A stretch of DNA of 64,000 nucleotides from the NCBI RefSeq assembly GCF_011045165.1, contig NZ_JAAKZI010000014.1, positions 1 through 64,000 on the forward strand, in the 5' to 3' direction. Each line of letters starts with the position of its first letter. Within the stretch, counting starts at the first letter, position 1. The DNA is from Arthrobacter silviterrae. Its GTDB lineage: Bacteria; Actinomycetota; Actinomycetes; Actinomycetales; Micrococcaceae. The translations under genes and the position numbers were made by a program. The notes under the pieces were generated by a model. The model was not told where the DNA came from, made no database searches, and saw only the letters and a program-made list of their open reading frames with translations. Of the stretch, positions 56,402 to 64,000 are shown piece after piece.

Positions 56402-57505
56402 ATGACAACCATCAACCCCGGGCTTCGGGTGGTCCGCCGCGGAGCCCACAGCATCCAAATCGGGGTGGGGGCCGGGGGCACCGTCATTGACGGGCTGCAG
56501 CCGGACGACCTGCTTTTCATTGACGCACTTCGCCGTGGCATCCCTGACGGCCAGGTGGCGGGCTGCGCCGAGTCCCTGGGCTTGACCCAGGGGCGGGCGC
56601 AGGAAATCCTGGCAACCCTGAACGGGATGCTCTTTGGGGACGCAGACCTGGCGGTGCACGGTTTTCGTGCCGAACGGCTCGAGCCGGAACGCTCGGCCAT
56701 GCTGGGCCTGTACCGGACACCCAGCCGGACGTACATCGACAGGCGGGAACACGGCGTCGTGCATGTCATGGGGCTGGGCCGCACGGGGGCGGCGCTGGCC
56801 CGGGCGCTGGTCAGTGCCGGGGTGGGCACCATCCTGCTGGAGGATGACCAAACAGTCACCGCAGTGGATGTCAGCCCGGGATCGTTCAGGTTGGCGGACA
56901 TCGGGCTTGCCCGTTCAGCCGCGGTGCGCCGCCACCTGCTGCGGGAGGATCCCAGCTGCCACGCCCACGTGCTGCACGACGGCGGCTCCGGCGGGCCGGA
57001 CGCCCGGTGCCTGGACTTGGCCGTGGTGGTGGCCCACGACGCCGTCAGCGCTGAAACGGCCGCCCGGTTCATGAGCACTGACCGTCCCCACCTCTTTGTG
57101 TTGATCCGCGAGCAGGACGGCACGGTGGGGCCGCTGGTGCTGCCCGGTGAAACGGCGTGCGCGGAATGTGTGGAACGCCACCGCGGCGCGGGCGATCCCC
57201 TGTGGCACGAGGTCTGCGAGCAGCTCGCCGCGGGCAGTGCCGGGCCTGCAGCGCCGGACGGGCGGCGGCCACGCACGGAATTGCTGGAGGGGGCCGCGCT
57301 GGCCACCGCCCTGGCGGGCACGGCGGCGGCCCAGGTCCTCCTATTTCTGGATGCCGTGAACCAGCCCGGTGCCTGGTCCTCCGTCATGACGTTCCATCCG
57401 GCCAATGGGCGGTGGAGCAGGCAGGAGTACCCGGCCCACCCGGACTGCGGCTGCCAGCTGCAGCGTCAGGCGCTGGCCACGATTTCCAGCACGGCCTCGC
57501 CGTAG
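56402..57505 (+). CDS. ThiF/E1-like protein (orphan, Rv3196-like)
   Basis: A 367-residue protein from ATG 56402 with AGGAGG upstream. About 115 N-terminal residues form a small helical/winged domain. Then comes a ThiF-type Rossmann fold: VHVMGLGRTGAALARALVSA, LLEDDQTVTAVDVSPG. Zinc-like cysteines are present in CAECVERH and CGCQLQ. The ATP-binding Arg and the usual DxDxVxxSNLxRQ strand of active E1 proteins are altered. No ubiquitin-like, ThiS or thiazole-peptide genes are adjacent. The 3' end overlaps the convergent uvrD2 by 40 bp. Synteny matches mycobacterial Rv3196; function unknown. Confidence 0.78.
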   Translation: MTTINPGLRVVRRGAHSIQIGVGAGGTVIDGLQPDDLLFIDALRRGIPDGQVAGCAESLGLTQGRAQEILATLNGMLFGDADLAVHGFRAERLEPERSAMLGLYRTPSRTYIDRREHGVVHVMGLGRTGAALARALVSAGVGTILLEDDQTVTAVDVSPGSFRLADIGLARSAAVRRHLLREDPSCHAHVLHDGGSGGPDARCLDLAVVVAHDAVSAETAARFMSTDRPHLFVLIREQDGTVGPLVLPGETACAECVERHRGAGDPLWHEVCEQLAAGSAGPAAPDGRRPRTELLEGAALATALAGTAAAQVLLFLDAVNQPGAWSSVMTFHPANGRWSRQEYPAHPDCGCQLQRQALATISSTASP

Positions 57506-59613
57506 CGCTCCAGCTTGGAGGGCCCCACGCCGGGCAGGGCGGCCAGCTCCGCCAGGTCCTTCGGGGCGGCCTCGGCAATGGCCATCAGCGTGGCATCCGT
57601 GAAGACCACAAAGGCAGGTACCTCCGCCGAGGTGGCCTCCCCCAGCCGCCAGGCACGCAATTCCTCGAAGACTGCCTCGTCATAGCCGGCGGGGCAGGTG
57701 GAACAGCGGCCGATCTTTCGCTCGGCGCCGGTGGTGAGCACCTTGCCGCACACCCGGCACACGGACGGGGCTGCCGTCTTGCGAGCCTTCCGGGTGGTCG
57801 CCATCCGTGGCCCGGCTGCCGTCCCTGCCGCCGAGCCGGGCCGGAGCCCGTCCAGGAACCGCGACGGCCGGCGGTTGGCCCGCCCGCCCGGCGTGCGGGC
57901 CGTGGACCAGGAAAAGTTCAGAAACTCGCGGGCCCGGGTGATGCCCACATAGAGCAGGCGCCGCTCTTCATCCACGGTTTCCGCGGTGTCGGCAAAAGAG
58001 ATGGGCATGAGGCCCTCGCTCAGCCCCACCAGAAATACTGCGTCCCATTCCAGGCCCTTCGCGGAGTGCAGGGACGCCAGCGTCACGCCCTGGACGGTGG
58101 GGGCGTGCTGGGCTGACGCCCGTTCCTGGAGCTCGGCCACCAGGTCCACCACGGTGAATGCGTGTTCAGGCGTGCTGCGTGAAGTGACCAGGTCGTCGGC
58201 GAGGGCCACCAGCGCCGCGAGGGACTCCCAGCGTTCACGCACGGCCCCCCCGGACTTCGGCGCCTCGGCCTGCCAGCCGAGGTTGGCCAGGATGTCGCGG
58301 ACCAGCTGGCCCAGGGGCTCATCTTCCGCCGAGCGCGAGGCTGCCCGCAACTGCAAAATGGCGTCGCGGACCTCCTTGCGGGCAAAGAAGCGTTCCCCGC
58401 CGCGCAGCTGGTAGCCGACGCCGGCGGATGCCAGGGCGCGCTCGTAGGCTTCCGACTGCCCATTGGTGCGAAACAGCACGGCAATTTCGCTGGCCTGGGT
58501 GCCGTGGTCAATGAGGATCTTGATGCGCCCGGCCACGGCTGCCGCTTCGGCCTCATCGTCGCTGCATTCCAGGAACTCCGGCAACGGCCCGGACGCCCGC
58601 TGCGCCCTGAGTTCCAGCGGCGCGGACCAGAGTGCGTCCGCGGCCAGTCCGCCGCTGCGCCGGCTCTTGAGCAGCGTGTTCGCCAGGCCCACCACTTGAG
58701 GCGTAGAGCGGTAGTCACGGACCAGCTTCACCACGTTGGCCTTGGGATAGCGTGCCGGGAAGTCCAGCAGGTGCCTGGGCGTGGCTCCCGTAAAGGAGTA
58801 GATGGTCTGGCTGGCGTCGCCCACCACGCACAGTTCATCGCGCCCGCCCAGCCACAGGTCAAGCATGCGCTGCTGCAGGGGCGACACGTCCTGGTACTCG
58901 TCGACAACAAAGTGCCTGTACTGCTCACGGACGGTTGCCGCCACCCGGGGGTCCTCCTGCAGGATTCCGACGGTGATGAGCAGGACATCTTCAAAGTCAA
59001 TGAGGTTCCGGTCCGCCTTCACATCCTCATAGGACTGGAACAGCCGGCCCATGGCCAGCTTGTCCAGTCCGCCGGGTTCACCCCGGTCCTCCGCCTTGCC
59101 CACGTAGGTTTCGGGGGTCAGCATGGAGACCTTGGCCCATTCCACCTCGGCTGCCAGGTCACGGATGGCGGCCCTGTCGGTGGGCAGGCGCAGGCGCCGT
59201 GCGGCTTCGGCAATGACCTGGGCCTTGTGTTCGAGCAGCCCGGGCAGCTGGCCGCCCACAGCGTGGGGCCAGAAATACTGCAGCTGCCGCAGGGCGGCGG
59301 CGTGGAAGGTGCGGGCCTGGACGGTTCCCACGCCAAGGTCGCGCAGCCGGGTGCGCATTTCCGCTGCCGCCCGGGCCGTGAAAGTGACGGCCAGGAGCCT
59401 GTTGGGGTTGTAGACGCCGGTGTGGACGCCGTAGGCGATGCGGTGCGTTATGGCGCGGGTCTTGCCGGTTCCGGCACCTGCCAGGACGCAGAGGGGCCCT
59501 GCCAGCGTGGTGGCGACGGCGCGCTGTTCATCGTCCAGCCCGGCCAGGATGCGTTCTTCCGCCGTGCGTTCGTCCATGACCGGAAGGCCTGCCTGCCGGG
59601 GGTCGTACATCAT
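57466..59613 (-). CDS. uvrD2: ATP-dependent DNA helicase UvrD2
   Basis: A 715-residue SF1A helicase. Walker A is AGAGTGKT (45-52), with TFTARAAAEMRTRL (Ia), VDEYQDVSPLQQ (II), GDASQTIYSFTGA (III), LVRDYRSTPQVV (IV), TLASLHSAKGLEWDAVFL (V) and YVGITRARE (VI). After it comes a tetracysteine zinc knuckle (CRVCGK, CSTC) and an HRDC domain at about 640-715 (LAELAALPGVGPSKLERYGE). That architecture is specific to UvrD2 of actinobacteria. It overlaps nudC by 4 bp. Confidence 0.94.
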   Translation of the reverse strand: MMYDPRQAGLPVMDERTAEERILAGLDDEQRAVATTLAGPLCVLAGAGTGKTRAITHRIAYGVHTGVYNPNRLLAVTFTARAAAEMRTRLRDLGVGTVQARTFHAAALRQLQYFWPHAVGGQLPGLLEHKAQVIAEAARRLRLPTDRAAIRDLAAEVEWAKVSMLTPETYVGKAEDRGEPGGLDKLAMGRLFQSYEDVKADRNLIDFEDVLLITVGILQEDPRVAATVREQYRHFVVDEYQDVSPLQQRMLDLWLGGRDELCVVGDASQTIYSFTGATPRHLLDFPARYPKANVVKLVRDYRSTPQVVGLANTLLKSRRSGGLAADALWSAPLELRAQRASGPLPEFLECSDDEAEAAAVAGRIKILIDHGTQASEIAVLFRTNGQSEAYERALASAGVGYQLRGGERFFARKEVRDAILQLRAASRSAEDEPLGQLVRDILANLGWQAEAPKSGGAVRERWESLAALVALADDLVTSRSTPEHAFTVVDLVAELQERASAQHAPTVQGVTLASLHSAKGLEWDAVFLVGLSEGLMPISFADTAETVDEERRLLYVGITRAREFLNFSWSTARTPGGRANRRPSRFLDGLRPGSAAGTAAGPRMATTRKARKTAAPSVCRVCGKVLTTGAERKIGRCSTCPAGYDEAVFEELRAWRLGEATSAEVPAFVVFTDATLMAIAEAAPKDLAELAALPGVGPSKLERYGEAVLEIVASA

Positions 59614-60617
59614 GCCCGCCCGCCTGCGGGGGCGTGTCCGGTGGCCCCGGGTTCCACGGATGCCGCATCTTCCCGGTCCGGGCCTTCCCCGGGTTCCAGG
59701 ATGGTTCCGCCGTACCAGTGTTCAATGAGGGCCCGGGCAATGGAGAGGCGCCGGGAGATGATGGCCTCCCCGCTCAGCACGGCTGCCTGCAGTTCGTCGC
59801 GGCTGAACCAGCGCGCCTCCCGGACCTCCGTCCCGTCCGGGATGGCCAGGGTGTCGTCGGTGTAGGCAACAAAGCCGAGCATGAGGGACCGCGGGAACGG
59901 CCAGGCCTGGGACCCGGCATAGTGGGTGGTGTGCAGGTGGACGCCCACTTCTTCGGCAATTTCCCGGACGGCACCCTGTTCGGCGCTTTCACCTGCTTCG
60001 ATGAAGCCGGCCACGGTGGAGTACCTGTTGGGTTCCCAGGCAAAGTTGCTGGCCAGGAGGATTCGCCCGTCCGCACCAACAACGGCCACGATGGCCGCAG
60101 GATCGGTCCGCGGGAAGTGTTCGGAGCCGTCCTCCGTGCAACGGCGCATCCAGCCCGCGTGTTCCGGGATGGTGGGCGCGCCGCAGCGCGGGCAAAAACG
60201 GTGGCTGCCGTGCCAGTTCGCCACGGCCTGCGCCTGAATGAAAATGGCCGCATCCGTTTCACCCAGCGTGTCGCCCACGTCCCTGTACCCCGAGAAAAAG
60301 GTGCCGGCAGGCACCCAAGGCAACTCACCGGCGTCGTCCGGGACAACCTTCAGGACAAGGTGGGTTCCGGCCGGCAGCGGTCCGGAATCTATGGTTTGGC
60401 CGAGGTAGACGGTCACTGTGCCGGCCGGCAGGCGGCCGGCCACCCCGGCGGGCTCCAGAAAGGCCAGGCCGCCGGACACCACGAGGGCACGGCCTCGGCG
60501 GAAAAGGACGATCCGGTGGTCCGGGCTGCCCTGCACCTGCTCCAGGTACCGGCTTTCGCTGCGTTGTTCACAGTTTCTTTCGAGCACGGCTGCGGGGGAA
60601 GGCAAGGCTTGGATCAT
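59610..60617 (-). CDS. nudC: NAD(+)/NADH pyrophosphatase NudC
   Basis: Splits NAD(H) into AMP and NMN(H) and removes NAD caps from RNA. The 335 residues show a zinc region RFCPRCGAP with a third Cys in RRCTEDG; the fourth Cys usual in E. coli NudC is absent. The Nudix box is GFIEAGESAEQGAVREIAEEVG and the NADH-specific motif is SQAWPFPRS, with Ala for the first Pro of SQPWPFPxS. It overlaps uvrD2 by 4 bp, the same order as in mycobacteria. Confidence 0.93.
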   Translation of the reverse strand: MIQALPSPAAVLERNCEQRSESRYLEQVQGSPDHRIVLFRRGRALVVSGGLAFLEPAGVAGRLPAGTVTVYLGQTIDSGPLPAGTHLVLKVVPDDAGELPWVPAGTFFSGYRDVGDTLGETDAAIFIQAQAVANWHGSHRFCPRCGAPTIPEHAGWMRRCTEDGSEHFPRTDPAAIVAVVGADGRILLASNFAWEPNRYSTVAGFIEAGESAEQGAVREIAEEVGVHLHTTHYAGSQAWPFPRSLMLGFVAYTDDTLAIPDGTEVREARWFSRDELQAAVLSGEAIISRRLSIARALIEHWYGGTILEPGEGPDREDAASVEPGATGHAPAGGRA

Positions 60618-60773
60618 GGTTCTACCGTACGCAGTCTGCCCGACTTTTTACATTCCGGGAAGGCTGCCTGTGGACAGCGGGTGGCGCAGGCCGCGCCGCC
60701 GGCTTATCGCGACTCGCCGCCGCAAGCGCAGCCAGTTGCCAGCTTGGACCTTTACGGTGGAGGGGTGAGACGA

Positions 60774-62054
60774 ATGAGTGCAATCGAATTGGCCGCTGTT
60801 GCCAGCGCGGCTGTGCCCGGCCTTAACGTCACGGCATTTGCCCCGGAGCCGGACGACGCCGCCGATTTCAGCTCCGCCTTGCTGGTGGACTCGGAAAACC
60901 GGCGCTGGCGGGTGCGCTCCCCCAAGCACGTAGAGGCCAGTGCCCGGCTGGAGACAGAACGCCAGGTGCTGCGCGCCTTTGCCCCCGGCATCCGGGCCGA
61001 GCTGCCGTTCCTGCTGCCCACTGTGGCGGGGACTGTGCGCCAGGGCGAACTGATCACCTTTGTGTACTCGCACATTGCCGGGAAGGCCGAGTCCGTGGAG
61101 GAGATGGCCTCCGGCGGTGCCGCGCTGGCCATGGAAATCGGGGCCGCGATCGCCGCGATCCACGACCTGCCGCAGGAGCTGGTCACCAACGCCGACCTGC
61201 CCAGCTACACGGCCAATGAATTCCGCCAGCGCAAGCTCAATGAACTGGACCAGGCGGCCACCACGGGCAAGATCCCGCCGTCCCTGCTGCGCCGCTGGGA
61301 ACATGCCATGGAAGACGTGGCCCTGTGGCGCTTCAATGCCTCGGTGGTCCACGGCGACCTGCACGAGGACAACATATTGCTCGAGGGCACGCAGGTCACG
61401 GCCGTCATGGGCTGGACCGACCTCCGCGTGGGCGATCCCGCCGACGACTTTGCGTGGCTGGTGGCCATTAACAACCCGGAGTTCGTGGACACCGTGGTGC
61501 AGGCCTATTCGGCGGCACGGCGCGAATCCCCTGACCCGCACCTGCTGCGCCGCGCCGCCCTGAGCGCCGAGTTTGCCCTGGCCCAGTGGCTGGTCAAGGG
61601 CTTTGCTGCCGATTCGGCCCGCATGGTGGCGGACGCCGAAGCCATGCTGGCAACCCTGGAGGCAGACATCAACGCCCACGGCGGCCAGCCCATCAGCACC
61701 GAGCCGTCGCCCGTGCCCGAGACTCCCGAGACGCCCGTGCCCGAGTCCGGATCCGGCGGGGAGGCGGTGCCCGGTTCCACTGCCGCCGCCTCCAGTGAAG
61801 CACCCACCGGGGCAATGCCCATTGTCGATGCCCCGGCGGCCGGTCCCGGCGATGCCCCGGAGGCCGGGCCTAGCGAGTCCGAACCGGACGACGACGGCGG
61901 CCCCTCCGCCGTCGAATCGGAAAGTGGCGCTGCCGAACCGGCAGGGGACGACGTCCACGCGGTGGACGAGGGAATGCCAGCCGCCAGTTCCCCCGAGGAC
62001 GTCGACACGACTGCGCTGAAAGTCATTCCCCTCAAGCCGGCCTCCAACAACTAG
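60774..62054 (+). CDS. Aminoglycoside phosphotransferase-like kinase with acidic tail
   Basis: A 426-residue protein from ATG 60774 (GTG 60765 is an alternative; GGAGGG upstream). The kinase fold has LETERQVLRAFAPG, the Brenner motif VVHGDLHEDNILLEG with H193 and D195, and MGWTDLRVGDPADDFAWLV, where Gly-Trp-Thr-Asp stands for the usual metal-binding DFG-like DWE. It resembles macrolide 2'-phosphotransferases. The last 120 residues are Pro/Glu/Asp/Ser-rich and probably disordered. It is a conserved neighbour of the helicase genes in related bacteria, so antibiotic resistance should not be assumed. Confidence 0.85.
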   Translation: MSAIELAAVASAAVPGLNVTAFAPEPDDAADFSSALLVDSENRRWRVRSPKHVEASARLETERQVLRAFAPGIRAELPFLLPTVAGTVRQGELITFVYSHIAGKAESVEEMASGGAALAMEIGAAIAAIHDLPQELVTNADLPSYTANEFRQRKLNELDQAATTGKIPPSLLRRWEHAMEDVALWRFNASVVHGDLHEDNILLEGTQVTAVMGWTDLRVGDPADDFAWLVAINNPEFVDTVVQAYSAARRESPDPHLLRRAALSAEFALAQWLVKGFAADSARMVADAEAMLATLEADINAHGGQPISTEPSPVPETPETPVPESGSGGEAVPGSTAAASSEAPTGAMPIVDAPAAGPGDAPEAGPSESEPDDDGGPSAVESESGAAEPAGDDVHAVDEGMPAASSPEDVDTTALKVIPLKPASNN

Positions 62055-62100
62055 CCCGCCGACTCAAGGGTCTGGGTCACTGTGTTTTCCACGAAATAGC

Positions 62101-64000
62101 TCAACTGCCGGACGAGTACGCGTTGGTGACGATCGCCTCCAATTCCGCCTGCCCTGCCAAGTCCACAGGCCGGATCAGCTTGTCCTGCCCGACGTAGTAA
62201 AAGGCGGCCCTGACCTGTTCCAGCGGCACGCCCTTCAAGCGCGACCAGGCAAGCCGGTAGACGGCCAGCTGCACCCCGCGCACCGCCAGCTGCGCCTTGG
62301 ACGGCACCATGCCGGTCTTCCAGTCGATGAGGTCCCAGCCGCCGTCGTCATCACGGAAGACGGCGTCAATGCGCCCGCGGACCACGACGTCGGCCACCCG
62401 GGTTTCGATGGGGACCTCCAGTTCCGCCGGGGTCCGGCCGGCCCAGGCAGAGTTCCTGAATGTCTCCTGCATGTCCGCCAGGCCGTAGGCCTCGTCAACG
62501 TAGGAGTCGGCCCCCGGGAGCTCGTCCAGGTCCAGCTGGCCCGTGGTGCCAAAGTATTCCTCGATCCAGGCGTGGAACGCCGTGCCCTTGCGGGCCGCCA
62601 TCCCAGGTTTGGCGGGCACGGGCCGGCGCATGGCCCGGGTAACCTTCTCGGCATCCTCCCCCAAGGCCACCAGGCGCGAAGCCGAAATGTGCGGAGGCAG
62701 TTCCACCCGCAGCTGGTCCGATTCGGCCCCCTCCTGCGCCAGCAGCACGGACGCCTCCCGCCCCCACCGGGGGTTGGCGGAAAGAAACGCGGCGCCCCCC
62801 GGCTCGGAGGGGAGGTGGTGATCTCCAACCTCAACGAGGGCGGCGCGGACGGCAGCGGCCGACGCCTCGACGTTCTCGCGCCGGCCCGGCCGGGCGGCAA
62901 CCCCGGGACGGCCCTCAATGACGGGCCCGTTCAGCGGGTCGTACGGCCACTGGGCGGACTCCTCCCCCGCGGCCACCGGGTTCTCAGCGCCGTCCTCCGG
63001 ATCCTCCTCCCAGTGGACCACCTGGGCGGTTTGGGCGGCGCCGGTGCTGAGCGGGAGCAATTCGGCGAGGAACAGTGAGGGTTCAAGCGGCGCCTTCCCG
63101 ATCCCCCACACGGTGGCGCTGCACATCAAAAAGTCCCGCGCCCGCGTGAACGCCACATAGGCCAGCCGGCGTTCCTCCTCCTCCGCATGCAGCTTCACGT
63201 CATCGGCAAACAGCTTCTCGTTCTCCATGAGGGTCTTCACGTCCGGCACGTTCACGTCCCAGGCGGGGAGGTCGTCCCGGTCCCCGCGCAGCGGCCACGG
63301 CAGCGACTTGGCCCCCGTGGTCCACCTGTCGGCCTTGGCGCTGGGGAACGCACCGGTGTTCATGCCCGGCACAAAAACCACATCCCATTCCAGCCCCTTC
63401 GACGCGTGCACCGTCAGAAGTTGCACCGCATCCGGATTCGTCTCCACGGCTGCCAGCTCCAGCCCGCCCTCCTCCGACTCGGCCGTTTCCAGCCAGGCAA
63501 GGAACGCCGCCAAGTCCACCCGTTCGGCGGCCTGCATGAAGCTGGCCGCGGCGTCGGCAAAGGCGTCCAGGTTGCGCCGCGCATGGTGGATGCTGGAGCC
63601 GGGCTTCGAGGCCAGTTCAATGTCCAGCAGCATGGTCCGCTCCACCACTCCCAGCAGGTTGCTGAGGTCGTCGCCCACAAAGGTGCGCAGGACGCGCAGC
63701 TCGTCGCGCAGCGCCAGCAGGCGGGTGCGCGCCGTGTCCGTCAGCGGCCGGGCGGACTCCGGCCAAAAGTCCGGGCTGAGGTAGTCCAGCGCCTCCACCA
63801 GGGATGCGGCATCGACGACGTCGGAGGTCACCACCCGCTCCTCCGCAGGCCCGGTGCCGTCCCCGGCAACGGCTTCGCGGTCCATGTCCGCACCACCAAC
63901 CCCCTCCGCCTGGAGCGCCTCAGCATCAAACGCCACGCCGGCCTTTGCCGCCCACTCCCGCCGCCGGGCCAGGTACCGGGACCAGTCGGCAAAGGCCATG
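62101..64000 (-). CDS. UvrD-like helicase-nuclease (AdnB-like), partial
   Basis: The C-terminal 632 residues of a larger protein; the start and Walker A lie beyond the window edge. Helicase motifs V and VI are LLTVHASKGLEWDVVFVPG and RRLAYVAFTRARDFLM. The C-terminal part is a RecB/PD-(D/E)XK nuclease: His region TAFHAWIEEYFG, RGRIDAVF with Asp, and DLIDWKTG with the active Asp/Lys. By domain order and position after uvrD2-nudC this corresponds to mycobacterial AdnB (Rv3201c), partner of AdnA in double-strand-break resection. AdnA would be expected just outside the window. Confidence 0.85.
   Translation of the reverse strand, partial: MAFADWSRYLARRREWAAKAGVAFDAEALQAEGVGGADMDREAVAGDGTGPAEERVVTSDVVDAASLVEALDYLSPDFWPESARPLTDTARTRLLALRDELRVLRTFVGDDLSNLLGVVERTMLLDIELASKPGSSIHHARRNLDAFADAAASFMQAAERVDLAAFLAWLETAESEEGGLELAAVETNPDAVQLLTVHASKGLEWDVVFVPGMNTGAFPSAKADRWTTGAKSLPWPLRGDRDDLPAWDVNVPDVKTLMENEKLFADDVKLHAEEEERRLAYVAFTRARDFLMCSATVWGIGKAPLEPSLFLAELLPLSTGAAQTAQVVHWEEDPEDGAENPVAAGEESAQWPYDPLNGPVIEGRPGVAARPGRRENVEASAAAVRAALVEVGDHHLPSEPGGAAFLSANPRWGREASVLLAQEGAESDQLRVELPPHISASRLVALGEDAEKVTRAMRRPVPAKPGMAARKGTAFHAWIEEYFGTTGQLDLDELPGADSYVDEAYGLADMQETFRNSAWAGRTPAELEVPIETRVADVVVRGRIDAVFRDDDGGWDLIDWKTGMVPSKAQLAVRGVQLAVYRLAWSRLKGVPLEQVRAAFYYVGQDKLIRPVDLAGQAELEAIVTNAYSSGS

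Noticed and set aside
59634-60773. 380-codon plus-strand extension before the phosphotransferase-like gene
   Set aside because: It covers nudC in antisense; the kinase homology starts only at about 60774.
60774-62054. Antibiotic resistance gene (macrolide phosphotransferase)
   Set aside because: The fold fits, but the metal-binding motif is changed and the gene sits in a conserved housekeeping block, so resistance is not supported.

Overview
The window is high-GC DNA with GTG/TTG starts, many ATGA/GTGA gene overlaps and several likely leaderless genes. Gene content and order fit an actinobacterium of the Micrococcaceae (Arthrobacter-like). The right-hand block UPF0182 - PDZ/Lon protease - zinc-metalloprotease-like - ThiF-like - UvrD2 - NudC - AdnB-like helicase follows the order known from mycobacteria (Rv3193c-Rv3201c region), which supports the phylum. 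All functions come from reading motifs by eye; no database search was possible.

Left part (1-10.0 kb): the 5' half of an IS21-family transposase gene with its terminal repeats, then a sulfur-transfer pair (cysteine desulfurase, mnmA), a secreted subtilisin, and a compact cluster of a SufR-like Cys-rich repressor, GTP cyclohydrolase I, an FAD ferredoxin-type reductase, a FolP2-type dihydropteroate-synthase paralogue and a RibD/DHFR-like reductase. That cluster looks like a dedicated pterin route and is the most interesting unit here.

10-25.8 kb: lipoprotein, J-domain protein, TrmL, methyltransferase, secreted sedolisin-like protease, a first ETF pair, an HtrA protease, a TPM-domain protein with PspA (envelope stress), and a redox/regulator group (two aldo-keto reductases, MmyB-type regulator, NAD-dependent epimerase-like protein).

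25.9-29.3 kb: molybdate uptake operon modABC headed by a small HTH+Mop-domain protein, then an initiator tRNA gene.

29.4-49.4 kb: acyl-CoA and branched-chain catabolism. A valine-type operon (acyl-CoA dehydrogenase, hydroxyisobutyryl-CoA hydrolase, hydroxyisobutyrate dehydrogenase, enoyl-CoA hydratase), a b-type cytochrome, a second ETF pair with a divergent MarR gene, a racemase/MBL/acyl-CoA-ligase operon whose ligase carries an in-frame amber codon, a complete beta-oxidation operon (fadE, fadA, fadB, crotonase) divergent from a crotonase-TetR pair, a 32-bp repeat array in two opposite halves, an HSDL2-like SDR, and a second initiator tRNA gene.

49.5-64 kb: the conserved actinobacterial membrane/protease/DNA-repair block, ending in a helicase-nuclease cut by the window edge.
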